A DNA stretch of 46,424 bases from Flavobacteriales bacterium (GTDB lineage Bacteria > Bacteroidota > Bacteroidia > Flavobacteriales_C > GCA-002722245): the NCBI GenBank assembly GCA_002722245.1, contig PBLA01000005.1:38833-85256 (forward strand). The letters run 5' to 3'. Position numbers and translations under genes: made by a program. The notes under the pieces are model-generated. The model did no database searches and was not told the DNA's origin. It saw only the letters and a list, made by a program, of their open reading frames with translations. Position 1 is the stretch's first letter. Every line of letters begins with the position of its first letter. Of this stretch, positions 25,860 to 34,700 are shown piece after piece.

Positions 25860-27809
25860 ATGATCAGACTTTTCTTACTTTTTCTAGGTTTTTTTATAAC
25901 AAGTGTTGTTGTTTCTCAAAAATTAGAATGGGAGGGAATTCCTGCATATAAATTGGCTAGACCCAATTGGGATGAGTATAAATGGGAAAGGAGGCAGTTT
26001 GACTCTTCTTTAGTAAATGTTTTAACAAAAAGTAAAAGACTTCCTGCTATTAAAGGGTTTGATTTTATGAACCCATATAAATGCATTCACCAGTCCATTG
26101 GGAATTTTTCTTATTTACCTTCAGCACGATATTACATGCCAGATTTAAATGCTTATACTTTTGAAAATACCAAGGAAGTTATTTGTTTTGGCTATTCTTC
26201 TGAATATACTTCCAAATTTTTCAAACCTTTTTATTTTAAGAATCAAGAAGTTTCGGTTGGAGAATATAGAGAGTTTTTACATTACGTAAAAGATTCGATT
26301 ATTAGGTCGCATGCAGGAGAGGAAGATCCAGATCGTTATTTGATAGATGAAGGAGAATATATGTCGAGATTGAATTGGAAAAAGAAACTTCCTGATTATA
26401 GAAATGATATAAACTGGACTTGGTTACTTGATTTACTTTATGATAAAGTCGCTAGCTATAAAAAAGACGATGATTCTATTTATATTTTTCAAAAAGATCG
26501 GTTAGTATATGAGGGATGGTTTGTAAATAAGAAATGTCCAGACAATTTATATGATTTGTCGGAGTGTTTAGAGAGGAGAGAGACTAATGTATTTCCTGAT
26601 ACTTTGACCTGGATTAGGCATTTTCCTTATTCATGGAACGAACCCATAGCTAAGGTTTATAATTGGCATCCTTTTTACGAAAACTATCCGATTGTAGGCT
26701 TGAATTACGAACAGGTTCAAGCATTTTTAAATTGGAAAGAAAAACAATTAAACAAGAAATATAAAAAAAGAAATTTCACATTTAAATTATCGCTTCCTAA
26801 CCCTATTGAATATGAATATGCAGTAAGCACTTCATTTGTTAAGAAAAGGTTTGATTCAAGAATAAAAGAAAATGAATCGATATTTTTAAATGCAGGAGAT
26901 AAAGTAAAATTTTACTCTTTGATACTTAAGGATTCCGTTTGCTCCAATAGGAGAGAAAAGATTAACAAAGAGAGAAATATTAACCCGTACTCTATTAGTG
27001 CAGGTAATTTTGTTTTTGATGGTTTGATGCACACTGGTCCTGTTGATTTTGTATCAGAAGATTATCCTAAACTTCATATTCTTACTAATGGAATTAAGCA
27101 TTTAGGGAGTAATGTTTCTGAATGGATGGATTACTCTTTTGAGGAATATAAAAGATATTTTGATTGTCAAAATACAACTTCTTCTAATGAAGGAAAGAAA
27201 TGGAATGATGATTACAGAATGGTTATGGGTGGAAATTGGTATGATGAGAAAACAACTCTGAATTATGGAGCTCCTTTAAATTCAATTTACTCTAAAACAT
27301 TTGCTCATAAGGATTCTGCTTTTTGTACAGTTGGATTTAGATATGTAATTCGAATTATTCAAAAACCAGAATCAGAAAGTAAGTATATGGATGGTATTAA
27401 TAATCCTGTTCCAAATGTAAATTGTTTTGATTCTCTTTCACCTGCAATGGTTAAGAAATTACCAAATGTTTTCACAAAATTAAGGTCATTAGGTTATAAG
27501 GTGATCTTGGATTCTCTAATAAAAAAGAATATCCGACAAATTATTTTTGTGCCACAAGGATTGGAGGTGAAAACTATTAATCAGAATGTATATTATAGAG
27601 ATTCGATAAGTAGAATATATATAAGAATTGTTCCAGAGAATTTAAGGACGAGACGCCAAGAAGAATTTAAGCGGTATTTAAAGCCATTTGTGAGCGGAGA
27701 TGATAGCTTTTATTCGATTACTAGTAAAAGTGACAAGTTAATAGGCCTTTATACGTATAAATTATTTGATCAAGGGATTATTATTTTGTCTCAAAGGGTG
27801 TTTAATTAA
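25860..27809 (+). CDS. GldK-like SUMF1-domain exported protein with C-terminal extension
   Basis: A 649-residue exported protein with signal peptide 1-19 (VVVSQ) and no lipobox, unlike classical GldK/GldJ lipoproteins. Residues about 118-500 are a sulfatase-modifying-factor-like domain with GldK-style features: NQEVSVGEYREFLHYVKDSI, DTLTWIRHFPYSWNEPI, NWHPFYENYPIVGLN, LGSNVSEWMDYS, MVMGGNWYDEKT, CTVGFRYVIRI. Residues 515-649 are an extra basic domain I cannot assign. In T9SS bacteria GldK forms the periplasmic ring with GldN. This gene is alone, without gldLMN, so it is probably a paralogue. The position after DUF4835 is often held by recN in relatives. Confidence 0.7.
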   Translation: MIRLFLLFLGFFITSVVVSQKLEWEGIPAYKLARPNWDEYKWERRQFDSSLVNVLTKSKRLPAIKGFDFMNPYKCIHQSIGNFSYLPSARYYMPDLNAYTFENTKEVICFGYSSEYTSKFFKPFYFKNQEVSVGEYREFLHYVKDSIIRSHAGEEDPDRYLIDEGEYMSRLNWKKKLPDYRNDINWTWLLDLLYDKVASYKKDDDSIYIFQKDRLVYEGWFVNKKCPDNLYDLSECLERRETNVFPDTLTWIRHFPYSWNEPIAKVYNWHPFYENYPIVGLNYEQVQAFLNWKEKQLNKKYKKRNFTFKLSLPNPIEYEYAVSTSFVKKRFDSRIKENESIFLNAGDKVKFYSLILKDSVCSNRREKINKERNINPYSISAGNFVFDGLMHTGPVDFVSEDYPKLHILTNGIKHLGSNVSEWMDYSFEEYKRYFDCQNTTSSNEGKKWNDDYRMVMGGNWYDEKTTLNYGAPLNSIYSKTFAHKDSAFCTVGFRYVIRIIQKPESESKYMDGINNPVPNVNCFDSLSPAMVKKLPNVFTKLRSLGYKVILDSLIKKNIRQIIFVPQGLEVKTINQNVYYRDSISRIYIRIVPENLRTRRQEEFKRYLKPFVSGDDSFYSITSKSDKLIGLYTYKLFDQGIIILSQRVFN

Positions 27810-27814
27810 AAACA

Positions 27815-27850
27815 AGAAAAAAGCCTCAATGAATTGAGGCTTCAATTTTA
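27815..27850. terminator. Bidirectional terminator between the GldK-like and Glu-rich genes
   Basis: Perfect stem AAGCCTCAA / TTGAGGCTT (27821-27842) with a 4-nt loop. A run of A on the left gives a strong T-run for the minus-strand transcript; the plus-strand side ends in a T-rich stretch. It lies between convergent stops. Confidence 0.88.
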
Positions 27851-27868
27851 TTTCTTGATATAAAGATT

Positions 27869-28255
27869 TTATTTTTCTTCTTCCTCCTCCTCAGCAACTT
27901 CTTCTTCCTCAGCTATAACAGCTTCCTCTTCCTCTTCTTCCTTAGCAACATCTTCCTCTTCTTCATTGCCTTGATATTCATTTGAATATTCTTCAGAGGT
28001 ATCCTGATTATTCACTTCTTCATCAATTTCTATAGGACTCGGAGCCACTGGTGTTTTTGAAGCTTCTTCTAGCGCTTCAATTAATCCAGGAACAACTTTA
28101 TATGCTTTTTTATATCTATCGCACAATAATTTTAACACAACAGCTTCTTGGCCTTTAAATTCTTGCACCATTTTTCCCACTTTCTTCACTTGTCTGGGGT
28201 GATATAGGCTAAAAAAATCTGTAAGTAACTTTTCAAAATTGTTTACCACTGACAT
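27869..28255 (-). CDS. Small protein with Glu-rich acidic tail, unknown function
   Basis: I do not recognise this 128-residue protein. The N-terminal 70 residues look folded and basic (FEKLLTDFFSLYHPRQVKKV, then VVLKLLCDRYKKAYKVVPGL). From about residue 85 the chain is disordered, and the last 45 residues are mostly Glu. The frame is open to 28309, but the ATG at 28255 is favoured because the added 18 residues are AT-driven and hydrophobic. No signal peptide. It is divergent from the ECF sigma gene, sharing a 134-bp intergenic region, so common regulation is possible. Confidence 0.6.
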   Translation of the reverse strand: MSVVNNFEKLLTDFFSLYHPRQVKKVGKMVQEFKGQEAVVLKLLCDRYKKAYKVVPGLIEALEEASKTPVAPSPIEIDEEVNNQDTSEEYSNEYQGNEEEEDVAKEEEEEEAVIAEEEEVAEEEEEEK

Positions 28256-28389
28256 AATCCAAACTATTACTTTAATTATTTCTTGAAAATTAAGCAATTT
28301 TACGCACACCTTGTAACTTTTAAAGAAATTAATTGTTTTAAAACCAAAACTTAGAGAAATTTAGGTTTGAACTCGGGATTAAGTAGGTA

Positions 28390-28875
28390 TTGACAAAAGA
28401 GGATTACAATAGTGCAGTAAAGGATTTAAGTCATCGTTTGTACGGCTTTGTTTTCAAGTTAACAAAGGATGAAGAAGATGCTAATGATTTAGTCCAAGAT
28501 GCCTTTATGAAATTGTGGGCAAACCGAAAGAAAGTTGAGTTAAAGAAAGCGAAATCTTGGTTGTTTACTACGGCTTATAATGCCTTTATAAATTTTATAA
28601 AAAAAAGTAATAGACAAACAAGAATGGATGAAGGAATGGATATTTCCGTAAATGCTAAAAATCGTTTTGAACTGAAAGAGATCATCGATATGGCTATGGA
28701 AAAGCTTCCAGAACTTCAAAAGTCTATTTTACTGTTGCGTGACCTGGAGGGCTACAATTACAAAGAAATAGGAGAAATGTTGAACCTCAATGAATCCCAA
28801 GTAAAGGTGTATTTATTTAGAGCTAGAAAAAAAATTAAAGATCAAATTAAAGACCTAAGCATATTAAAAATATGA
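28390..28875 (+). CDS. ECF-type RNA polymerase sigma factor
   Basis: A 161-residue extracytoplasmic-function sigma factor with only regions 2 and 4. Region 2 is LYGFVFKLTKDEEDANDLVQ with DAFMKLW; region 4 is the C-terminal helix-turn-helix PELQKSILLLRDLEGYNYKE, then LNLNESQVKVYLFRARKKI. The start is TTG: an in-frame stop lies at 28384-28386, and no internal ATG retains region 2. Its TGA overlaps the ATG of the anti-sigma gene (ATGA, 28872-28875), so the two are translated together. Its regulon is unknown; the T9SS-type genes downstream are candidates. Confidence 0.92.
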   Translation: MTKEDYNSAVKDLSHRLYGFVFKLTKDEEDANDLVQDAFMKLWANRKKVELKKAKSWLFTTAYNAFINFIKKSNRQTRMDEGMDISVNAKNRFELKEIIDMAMEKLPELQKSILLLRDLEGYNYKEIGEMLNLNESQVKVYLFRARKKIKDQIKDLSILKI

Positions 28876-30587
28876 TTGGAAAAGAAAATATAGAACAAAA
28901 GATTTTTGAATATTTCGAAGGAGATCTTTCAATAGCTGAATCGAAAGAGCTGGAAGTGTTCATTAAAAATAATCCAGAATATCAGGTGGATTTTGATGCT
29001 TGGCAGCAAAGCACACTGCCGAACGAGAATTTGCAGTATAAATATAGTGACGATTTACTGGTAAATGAAAAGACATCGCCCAAAGGTTGGGTGAAATGGG
29101 TTTCAGGTGGTGCATTCTTACTTGTTGTAGCTTTTGCTTCTGCAGGTTTACTCATGAAGTTCGACAGTGTAGACAATCGCTTAGCTTCGGCTCATGAAAG
29201 CTCTATAGTAGAATCTGATAACAGGCACCTTACATCGCGTAAAACAGGAAAGACTTTACATGATAATAGTGAAGTGGTATTCCAAAATAGTAATCAGGAT
29301 ATTCGTGTTGTTGAATCTAATAATTCAAAGGAACTAGATCAATTGACAGAAGATCGTTTTCTTAACAAAAATTATGGTAAACCATATGTAGATTCGAAAG
29401 ATGTGGAGAAGTCTTCATTTGTTAGTGATATTCAAACACCTTCTTCTGCGATCGGTTCAGACTTTCGACGAGAGGATACAAACGAGAAGGCATTTAATGC
29501 AAAAGAAAGAAGGGATAGTAATCTTCTTATTCCTAGTTTTAAAGGAACAAAAGATCAAATAAATCCTCAAAAGATATCAAGTGTTTCTAAAGTTAATGCA
29601 CGAAGAGAGGAAACGTTTTTTTACTCGATAGACATTCCTTTAAAAAAAGCCAAGTTTTCTTATGAAAATCCAAATGAACCTTCTTTTTACCTTACCAATA
29701 GGAAAGATCCTTACTTAAATTATGCACTTGCACATACGTTGGAAGAACAAGGGAGTTTTGCAGGTAATGGAGGTGAAGGGATAAGGGCAGAGCATCTCTA
29801 CAGATCAGAGTGGCCCTCAGTAACAACTGATAATTTCACTTCGCAAATACTTTCATTGGACGGAAGAGTTGGCAATCATGGTATTGGATTAATTGTAAAT
29901 GCAGATAGAATTGGTCATGGGAAATTAAATTCTACTTCATTATCTCTTATTTATTCGCCAAAATTATTGATTCAAGGTATAAGTATTGAACCTTCTTTTA
30001 AGGTTACTGGAAATCAAAAAAGCATAGCGTGGAATCAAATTGATCAAAATGATGTGAAAGATCCAAGAAATGGCGTTTTATATGCGTCGATACCATTTAC
30101 TCCTGAAGAGGTTTTAAAGTCAACAATTACCAATGCAGATTTTGGTGCGGGTATTTTGGTTAATGCGAAGAAATTTTTTGTTGGTGCACAAGTAGATCAT
30201 ATAGTTTCGCCCTCGTATTCTAAAGAATACTTTGATCGTGACATTACTATTCCTGCAAAAATTTCGGCTATGTTAGGAACAGATATTTTAAGTAATAAGG
30301 ATGGTCAATTTATGTTTAGCCCATCATTAAACTTTGTGCAGTTTGGTAATTACATGGCCTTATGGTCAAATGCACAAATTTCTTATCAAGGATTTTTCTT
30401 TGCGGGAGGTCTTGCTACAAATGAAGAATTTATGGCGAGCCTTGGTTATGGTAATGGTAAAGTTCGTTTGGTTTACGGTCTTGGATTTACAAAACCAAGT
30501 GAGTTTTCAGGATTAGTTGTGAATAACAAATATTACGAATCGCATCAGTTTAGTTTAAGGGTTCATCTTCAGCCTAAAAAAAGGTAA
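28872..30587 (+). CDS. Anti-sigma factor fused to a PorP/SprF-like outer-membrane barrel
   Basis: A 571-residue protein with four parts. Residues 1-70 are an acidic cytoplasmic anti-sigma-like domain (KIFEYFEGDLSIAESKELE) with no zinc motif. One membrane helix follows (about 76-96, WVSGGAFLLVVAFASAGLL). Residues about 97-280 are a polar, low-complexity linker. Residues about 280-571 resemble PorP/SprF (YLNYALAHT, LYRSEWPSV, GIGLIVNADRIGHG), collinear with the PorP encoded next door. There is no N-terminal signal peptide; the helix would act as signal anchor. It would thus span both membranes, like the dual-membrane-spanning anti-sigma factors (Dma) reported in Bacteroides as I recall. It overlaps the sigma gene by 4 bp. 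Confidence 0.82.
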   Translation: MIGKENIEQKIFEYFEGDLSIAESKELEVFIKNNPEYQVDFDAWQQSTLPNENLQYKYSDDLLVNEKTSPKGWVKWVSGGAFLLVVAFASAGLLMKFDSVDNRLASAHESSIVESDNRHLTSRKTGKTLHDNSEVVFQNSNQDIRVVESNNSKELDQLTEDRFLNKNYGKPYVDSKDVEKSSFVSDIQTPSSAIGSDFRREDTNEKAFNAKERRDSNLLIPSFKGTKDQINPQKISSVSKVNARREETFFYSIDIPLKKAKFSYENPNEPSFYLTNRKDPYLNYALAHTLEEQGSFAGNGGEGIRAEHLYRSEWPSVTTDNFTSQILSLDGRVGNHGIGLIVNADRIGHGKLNSTSLSLIYSPKLLIQGISIEPSFKVTGNQKSIAWNQIDQNDVKDPRNGVLYASIPFTPEEVLKSTITNADFGAGILVNAKKFFVGAQVDHIVSPSYSKEYFDRDITIPAKISAMLGTDILSNKDGQFMFSPSLNFVQFGNYMALWSNAQISYQGFFFAGGLATNEEFMASLGYGNGKVRLVYGLGFTKPSEFSGLVVNNKYYESHQFSLRVHLQPKKR

Positions 30588-30604
30588 TTGACATTTTTTA
30601 TTTT

Positions 30605-30624
30605 CGCGATAACGTTTAATCGCG
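30605..30624. promoter_or_regulatory. Hairpin between the anti-sigma and porP genes
   Basis: CGCGAT (30605-30610) pairs perfectly with ATCGCG (30619-30624) across an 8-nt loop. It has no T-run, so it is not a simple terminator. It lies 40 bp before the porP ATG and could be an operator, processing site or leader structure. Confidence 0.45.
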
Positions 30625-30663
30625 GAGCAGGCACAACGCTGTTTAATCTTAATTTATTTAATT

Positions 30664-31626
30664 ATGAAAAGCAAGTTGTATGTCTTTTTGGTATTTATCG
30701 GTATTTATTTTGTTTCAAACGCACAGGATAATCACTATTCTCAGTTTTATGCAAACAAATTGTATTTAAACCCTGCTTTTGCAGGCACAGATGTTTGTCC
30801 AAGAGTAATTTTAGCGTTTAGAGATCAATGGCCAGGATTAGCAGGAGAGTACGTAAGTTATTCTGCTTCCTATGACCAATCTCTAAATAATATGGGGGTA
30901 GGACTCATTTTTAATGCAGATGATGCAGGAAAGGGGGTTTTAAAAACCAATAATATTGGAGTTATAATGAGTCCTAAAGTTCAATTAGATCAAAACTGGA
31001 CACTATCTTTTGCCATTGAAGCAGGTGTGATTCAAAAAAGGCTGGATCATTCTTCCTTGGTTTTTCCTGATCAAATTGATCCAATATTGGGGCAAGTTTC
31101 AAACATTCAGGAAATTAATGAAAACAAAAGTATTTTAAGATCTGATTTGCAATCAGGGATAATGCTTTATGCTAAACATATGCACATGGGGTATTCTGTA
31201 CATCACGTATTAATGCCGAATATATCTCTAATTGATCAGGTAGATTCTCTAAATCGAAGACATACTGCACATGTGGGGTGGAATATACCTTTGTATTCAC
31301 TACCGCATGAACGTAGATTAGGAATAGGCCCAAAATTATCTCCACAAATCATTTTTCAGCAGCAAGGTCCCGCATCTGAGCTGAATATTGGTTTATACTA
31401 CACCAAAAATAGATTAACAACAGGGATTTGGTATAGAAATACTGATGCTTTGGTCTTGCTTGTAGGAGTGCAGACCAAAAAATTTAATTTTGGATTTAGC
31501 TATGATGCAACAATTAGTAAATTATCAACAAATTCAATGGGGGCGTTTGAATTGAGTACAGCGTACAGATTTAATTGCCGTCCTAAAAAGAAAACACCTC
31601 AAAAAATGATTTGTCCTTCATTTTAG
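30664..31626 (+). CDS. PorP/SprF family type IX secretion outer-membrane protein
   Basis: A 320-residue outer-membrane beta-barrel with signal peptide 1-20 (FVSNAQ). Family hallmarks follow at once: DNHYSQFYANKLYLNPAFAG, FRDQWPGL, YSASYDQSLNNMGVGLIFN, DDAGKGVLKTNNIG. By family knowledge SprF-type proteins sit beside genes for type B cargo and help that cargo leave or attach to the surface, as SprF does for SprB. The next gene encodes exactly such a cargo. It follows the anti-sigma/barrel gene by 76 bp and probably belongs to the same unit. Confidence 0.93.
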   Translation: MKSKLYVFLVFIGIYFVSNAQDNHYSQFYANKLYLNPAFAGTDVCPRVILAFRDQWPGLAGEYVSYSASYDQSLNNMGVGLIFNADDAGKGVLKTNNIGVIMSPKVQLDQNWTLSFAIEAGVIQKRLDHSSLVFPDQIDPILGQVSNIQEINENKSILRSDLQSGIMLYAKHMHMGYSVHHVLMPNISLIDQVDSLNRRHTAHVGWNIPLYSLPHERRLGIGPKLSPQIIFQQQGPASELNIGLYYTKNRLTTGIWYRNTDALVLLVGVQTKKFNFGFSYDATISKLSTNSMGAFELSTAYRFNCRPKKKTPQKMICPSF

Positions 31627-31684
31627 CAACTTTTTTATAAAAAGGTGTCTTAAGTGTACTAATGGCTTAATTTTTGTTAGTAAA

Positions 31685-31716
31685 TTGATCATTGTAAATT
31701 CTATTGGTTACCTTTA
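31685..31716 (+). promoter_or_regulatory. Candidate promoter of the 1085-residue cargo gene (TTG-N21-TACCTTTA)
   Basis: TTG at 31685-31687 and TACCTTTA at 31709-31716 are 21 bp apart, close to the Bacteroidota pattern but with A for the last G. It predicts a leader of about 6 nt. The cargo could thus be transcribed apart from porP. Confidence 0.45.
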
Positions 31717-31725
31717 AATACCGCT

Positions 31726-34700
31726 ATGACAAAGGTCTTGATTTTCTTAATGCTGTCTTTTTCTTTACTTGCACAGCAAGAATACAATCAGTGGAGGTTT
31801 GGTTATGGTGCAGGAATCGATTTCAATAGCGGAAGCCCCATCCCCGTATCAGGGAGTTCTATTTTCTCGCAAGAATCCGCGGCGAGCGTAGCGGATTGCT
31901 TTGGAAATCTTTTATTCTATACTGATGGTGAAACAATATGGTCGAATAATGACGGTGTTATGGAGGGGGGTACAGGTTTAAATGGATTGCCAGGAAGATA
32001 TCCATCCACTCAAGGTTCCTTGATTGTAAAAAGACCTCAGAGTTCCTCTATCTATTATGTGTTTACAGCTTCAGATATATATGGATTAAATTATTCGGTG
32101 GTTAACATGGCTGCCAATAATGGTTTAGGACGTGTCATTCAAAAAAATGTCAAAGTTTCGAGTGGATTAACCCATAAATTAGCTGTTACCTATCACGAAA
32201 ACGAAATCGATATTTGGGTACTCACTCATTATGAAAACTCAAGTAAATATGAAGCATTTTTAGTCACTCAAACAGGTGTTTCTTCCACGTCTGTTGTGAG
32301 TGAAACAGGCCCCAGCCATACTAGTGCTCATGGGGAGATGAAAGTAAACAGACAAGGCACAAAAGTTGCAGCAGTTGTGCAAGATCAGGATTTGGTTACT
32401 TTGGCAGATTTTGATAATGCCACAGGGGAAATATCAAATGCCATTGGTATATTAGATGTTGTTGGTAAACCTCATGGTTGTGAATTTTCTGCCACAGGTA
32501 ACAAAATGTATGTAACGGGTTGGGGAGCTTTTAAAGGTGGTGTTTATCAATTTACAGTGGGTTCCTCTAATTCAAATACTTTAACAATTGGACGTACAAA
32601 TATATCCGGTTCTTTTAAACCTCTTGGATCTCTTCAATTAGCCCCTGATAATAAAATTTATGTTGCACACGATCCAGATTTGGATTTACCGGGGAATCGA
32701 TTTTTGGGGATTATCCACAATCCTGAAAACGATGGGGATTTGGCTTCTTTTCAAAGGGAGGGATTAAATCTTGGTACTGGTTTTAGCTCATGGCAATTGC
32801 CAAATGTAACGTTAACCAGTAATGAAATTTATGAGGACAAAAGTATTTTGTCTTCAAATTATTGTGTAAATGAGGAAACTGCTTTTTCACTGTCCAATAC
32901 CTCTGGAGTTGTCGATGTTTTATGGGATTTTGATGACCCTTCCTCTGGCGTTGATAATTATTCTAATAATCAAGAGGCGTTTCATCAATACAGCACGCCT
33001 GGCACCTATACTGTTAAAGTCACTGTAACAACTACCTGTGAGGTAAAAGATTATTTTGAAACAATTGTAATTAATGATGGTCCAGAATCAAATCTAGGGC
33101 TTCAAAATATTTGTGCTAATACAGATTATTTAATTGGTGGAGAAACTGAATTCGGAGTGACTTATTCTTGGATGCCCGACGTTGGATTAAACAATAACAC
33201 CTTAGCAAATCCTAGGTTTAACTCCTCAGGTTTAACGCAAGATACGTTTAATATTATTTATACCGCTACGACATTAGGTGGTTGTGTTACTGTTGATACG
33301 CTTTCTCTTTATGTTTTGCCCCAAGAAGGTGCTGTTGAAGATCAAACGTTGTGTCCAGGGTTTGGTGTTACCTTGGGTGTAGACTCTGGTGTTGTAAATG
33401 CACTATGGGATGGTGTTAATATTTCGGACAATCAAAGTTTATCGCCATTTGTTTCACCTACAGTAACTTCAGTTTATACAGCGAGCTTAACCGATACAAA
33501 TGGTTGTTTGAGTTTCGATACTGTCTTAGTGTTTGTATCTCCAATTGTTCCTCTTGATGCAGGAGAATCATCTTCAATTTGTTACGGAGATTCAATTGTG
33601 ATAGGGAATAATATTTCTCCAGACAGTACACTTTTTCAGTGGAGTCCTGAATTGAATGTAGAGTTTGCTTCAGAGGGTGAAACAAATGCATTCCCAGAGG
33701 TTTCTTCATGGTTTTATTTAACCGCTACGAATGATACTTGTTCATCAACAGATTCAGTGTTTATTCCTGTTCATGACCTCCCAGAGGTTAGGCTAAATCC
33801 GAAAGATTCGGTTTTGTGTCAAAAAGAGGAAATTGAAATTAAGGCAGGCGGAGCGTTAATTTATTCATGGGAGTCAACAGCAGAAGTGACGGAAAATACT
33901 GGATTCATATCAGCAATTGCTGATTCGTCTTTTATTGTGATTGTTGAAGGAATAGATTCGAATAATTGCGTGAGTGTGGATACCTCTTCAATTGGTGTTC
34001 TACCCCTTCCGCAGCCCGTTCTTACCAATGATACTGCTGTGTGTGAGGATCAGCCAATTACTTTGCGTATCAGCGGGGGAGTTTCATATCGTTGGTTGAA
34101 TGGAAGTATTGCAGGACTAACAGATAGTGTAATAACTTTTGTTTCTTTAGATGAAAATCAAACGTTCTTTGTTGAAGTTACTGGTGAAAATGGTTGTAAC
34201 ACCTTAGATACAGTTGTTGTGATGGTTGATTCTTTACCTAAAATAATTATGATGAGCGATACCTTGATTTGTGAAGGAGGGAAAGCCTTTTTGTGGGCTA
34301 GTGGTGCAGAGGATTATAGTTGGTCACCTTCGAATTATTTAAATGAAACTACTGGTGATTATCTTGTGGCAGTTCCCGAGGATTCGATTACCTATAAGGT
34401 TGTAGGAACTGATGGGAATGGATGTATAGATTCTGCTGAGGCGTCAATTCAGCTAAACATAAATCCAACTGTAGGGTTTACATACGATTATACATCTACA
34501 TGTGCTGGGTTTGAAGTGCAATTTTCTGATAGTAGTTTAAATGCCGAAAGTTACAACTGGCAATTTGGTGATGGGAACACTTCTACAGAGCAGAGTCCAT
34601 TTTATGTGTATAAATTTGGAAGTAATTTGATTACAAGCTTAATTGTAGGAAATAATGACCTTTGCTTTGATACACTATCGGTTCCATTTTACTGGCAAAA

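Noticed and set aside
30610-30619. TAACGTTTAA near porP and TAACTTTTAA at 28314-28323 near the sigma gene as a shared ECF promoter element
   Set aside because: The same 10-mer also occurs at the end of ychF (about 683-692), and no matching -10 element lies at the right spacing in either place.
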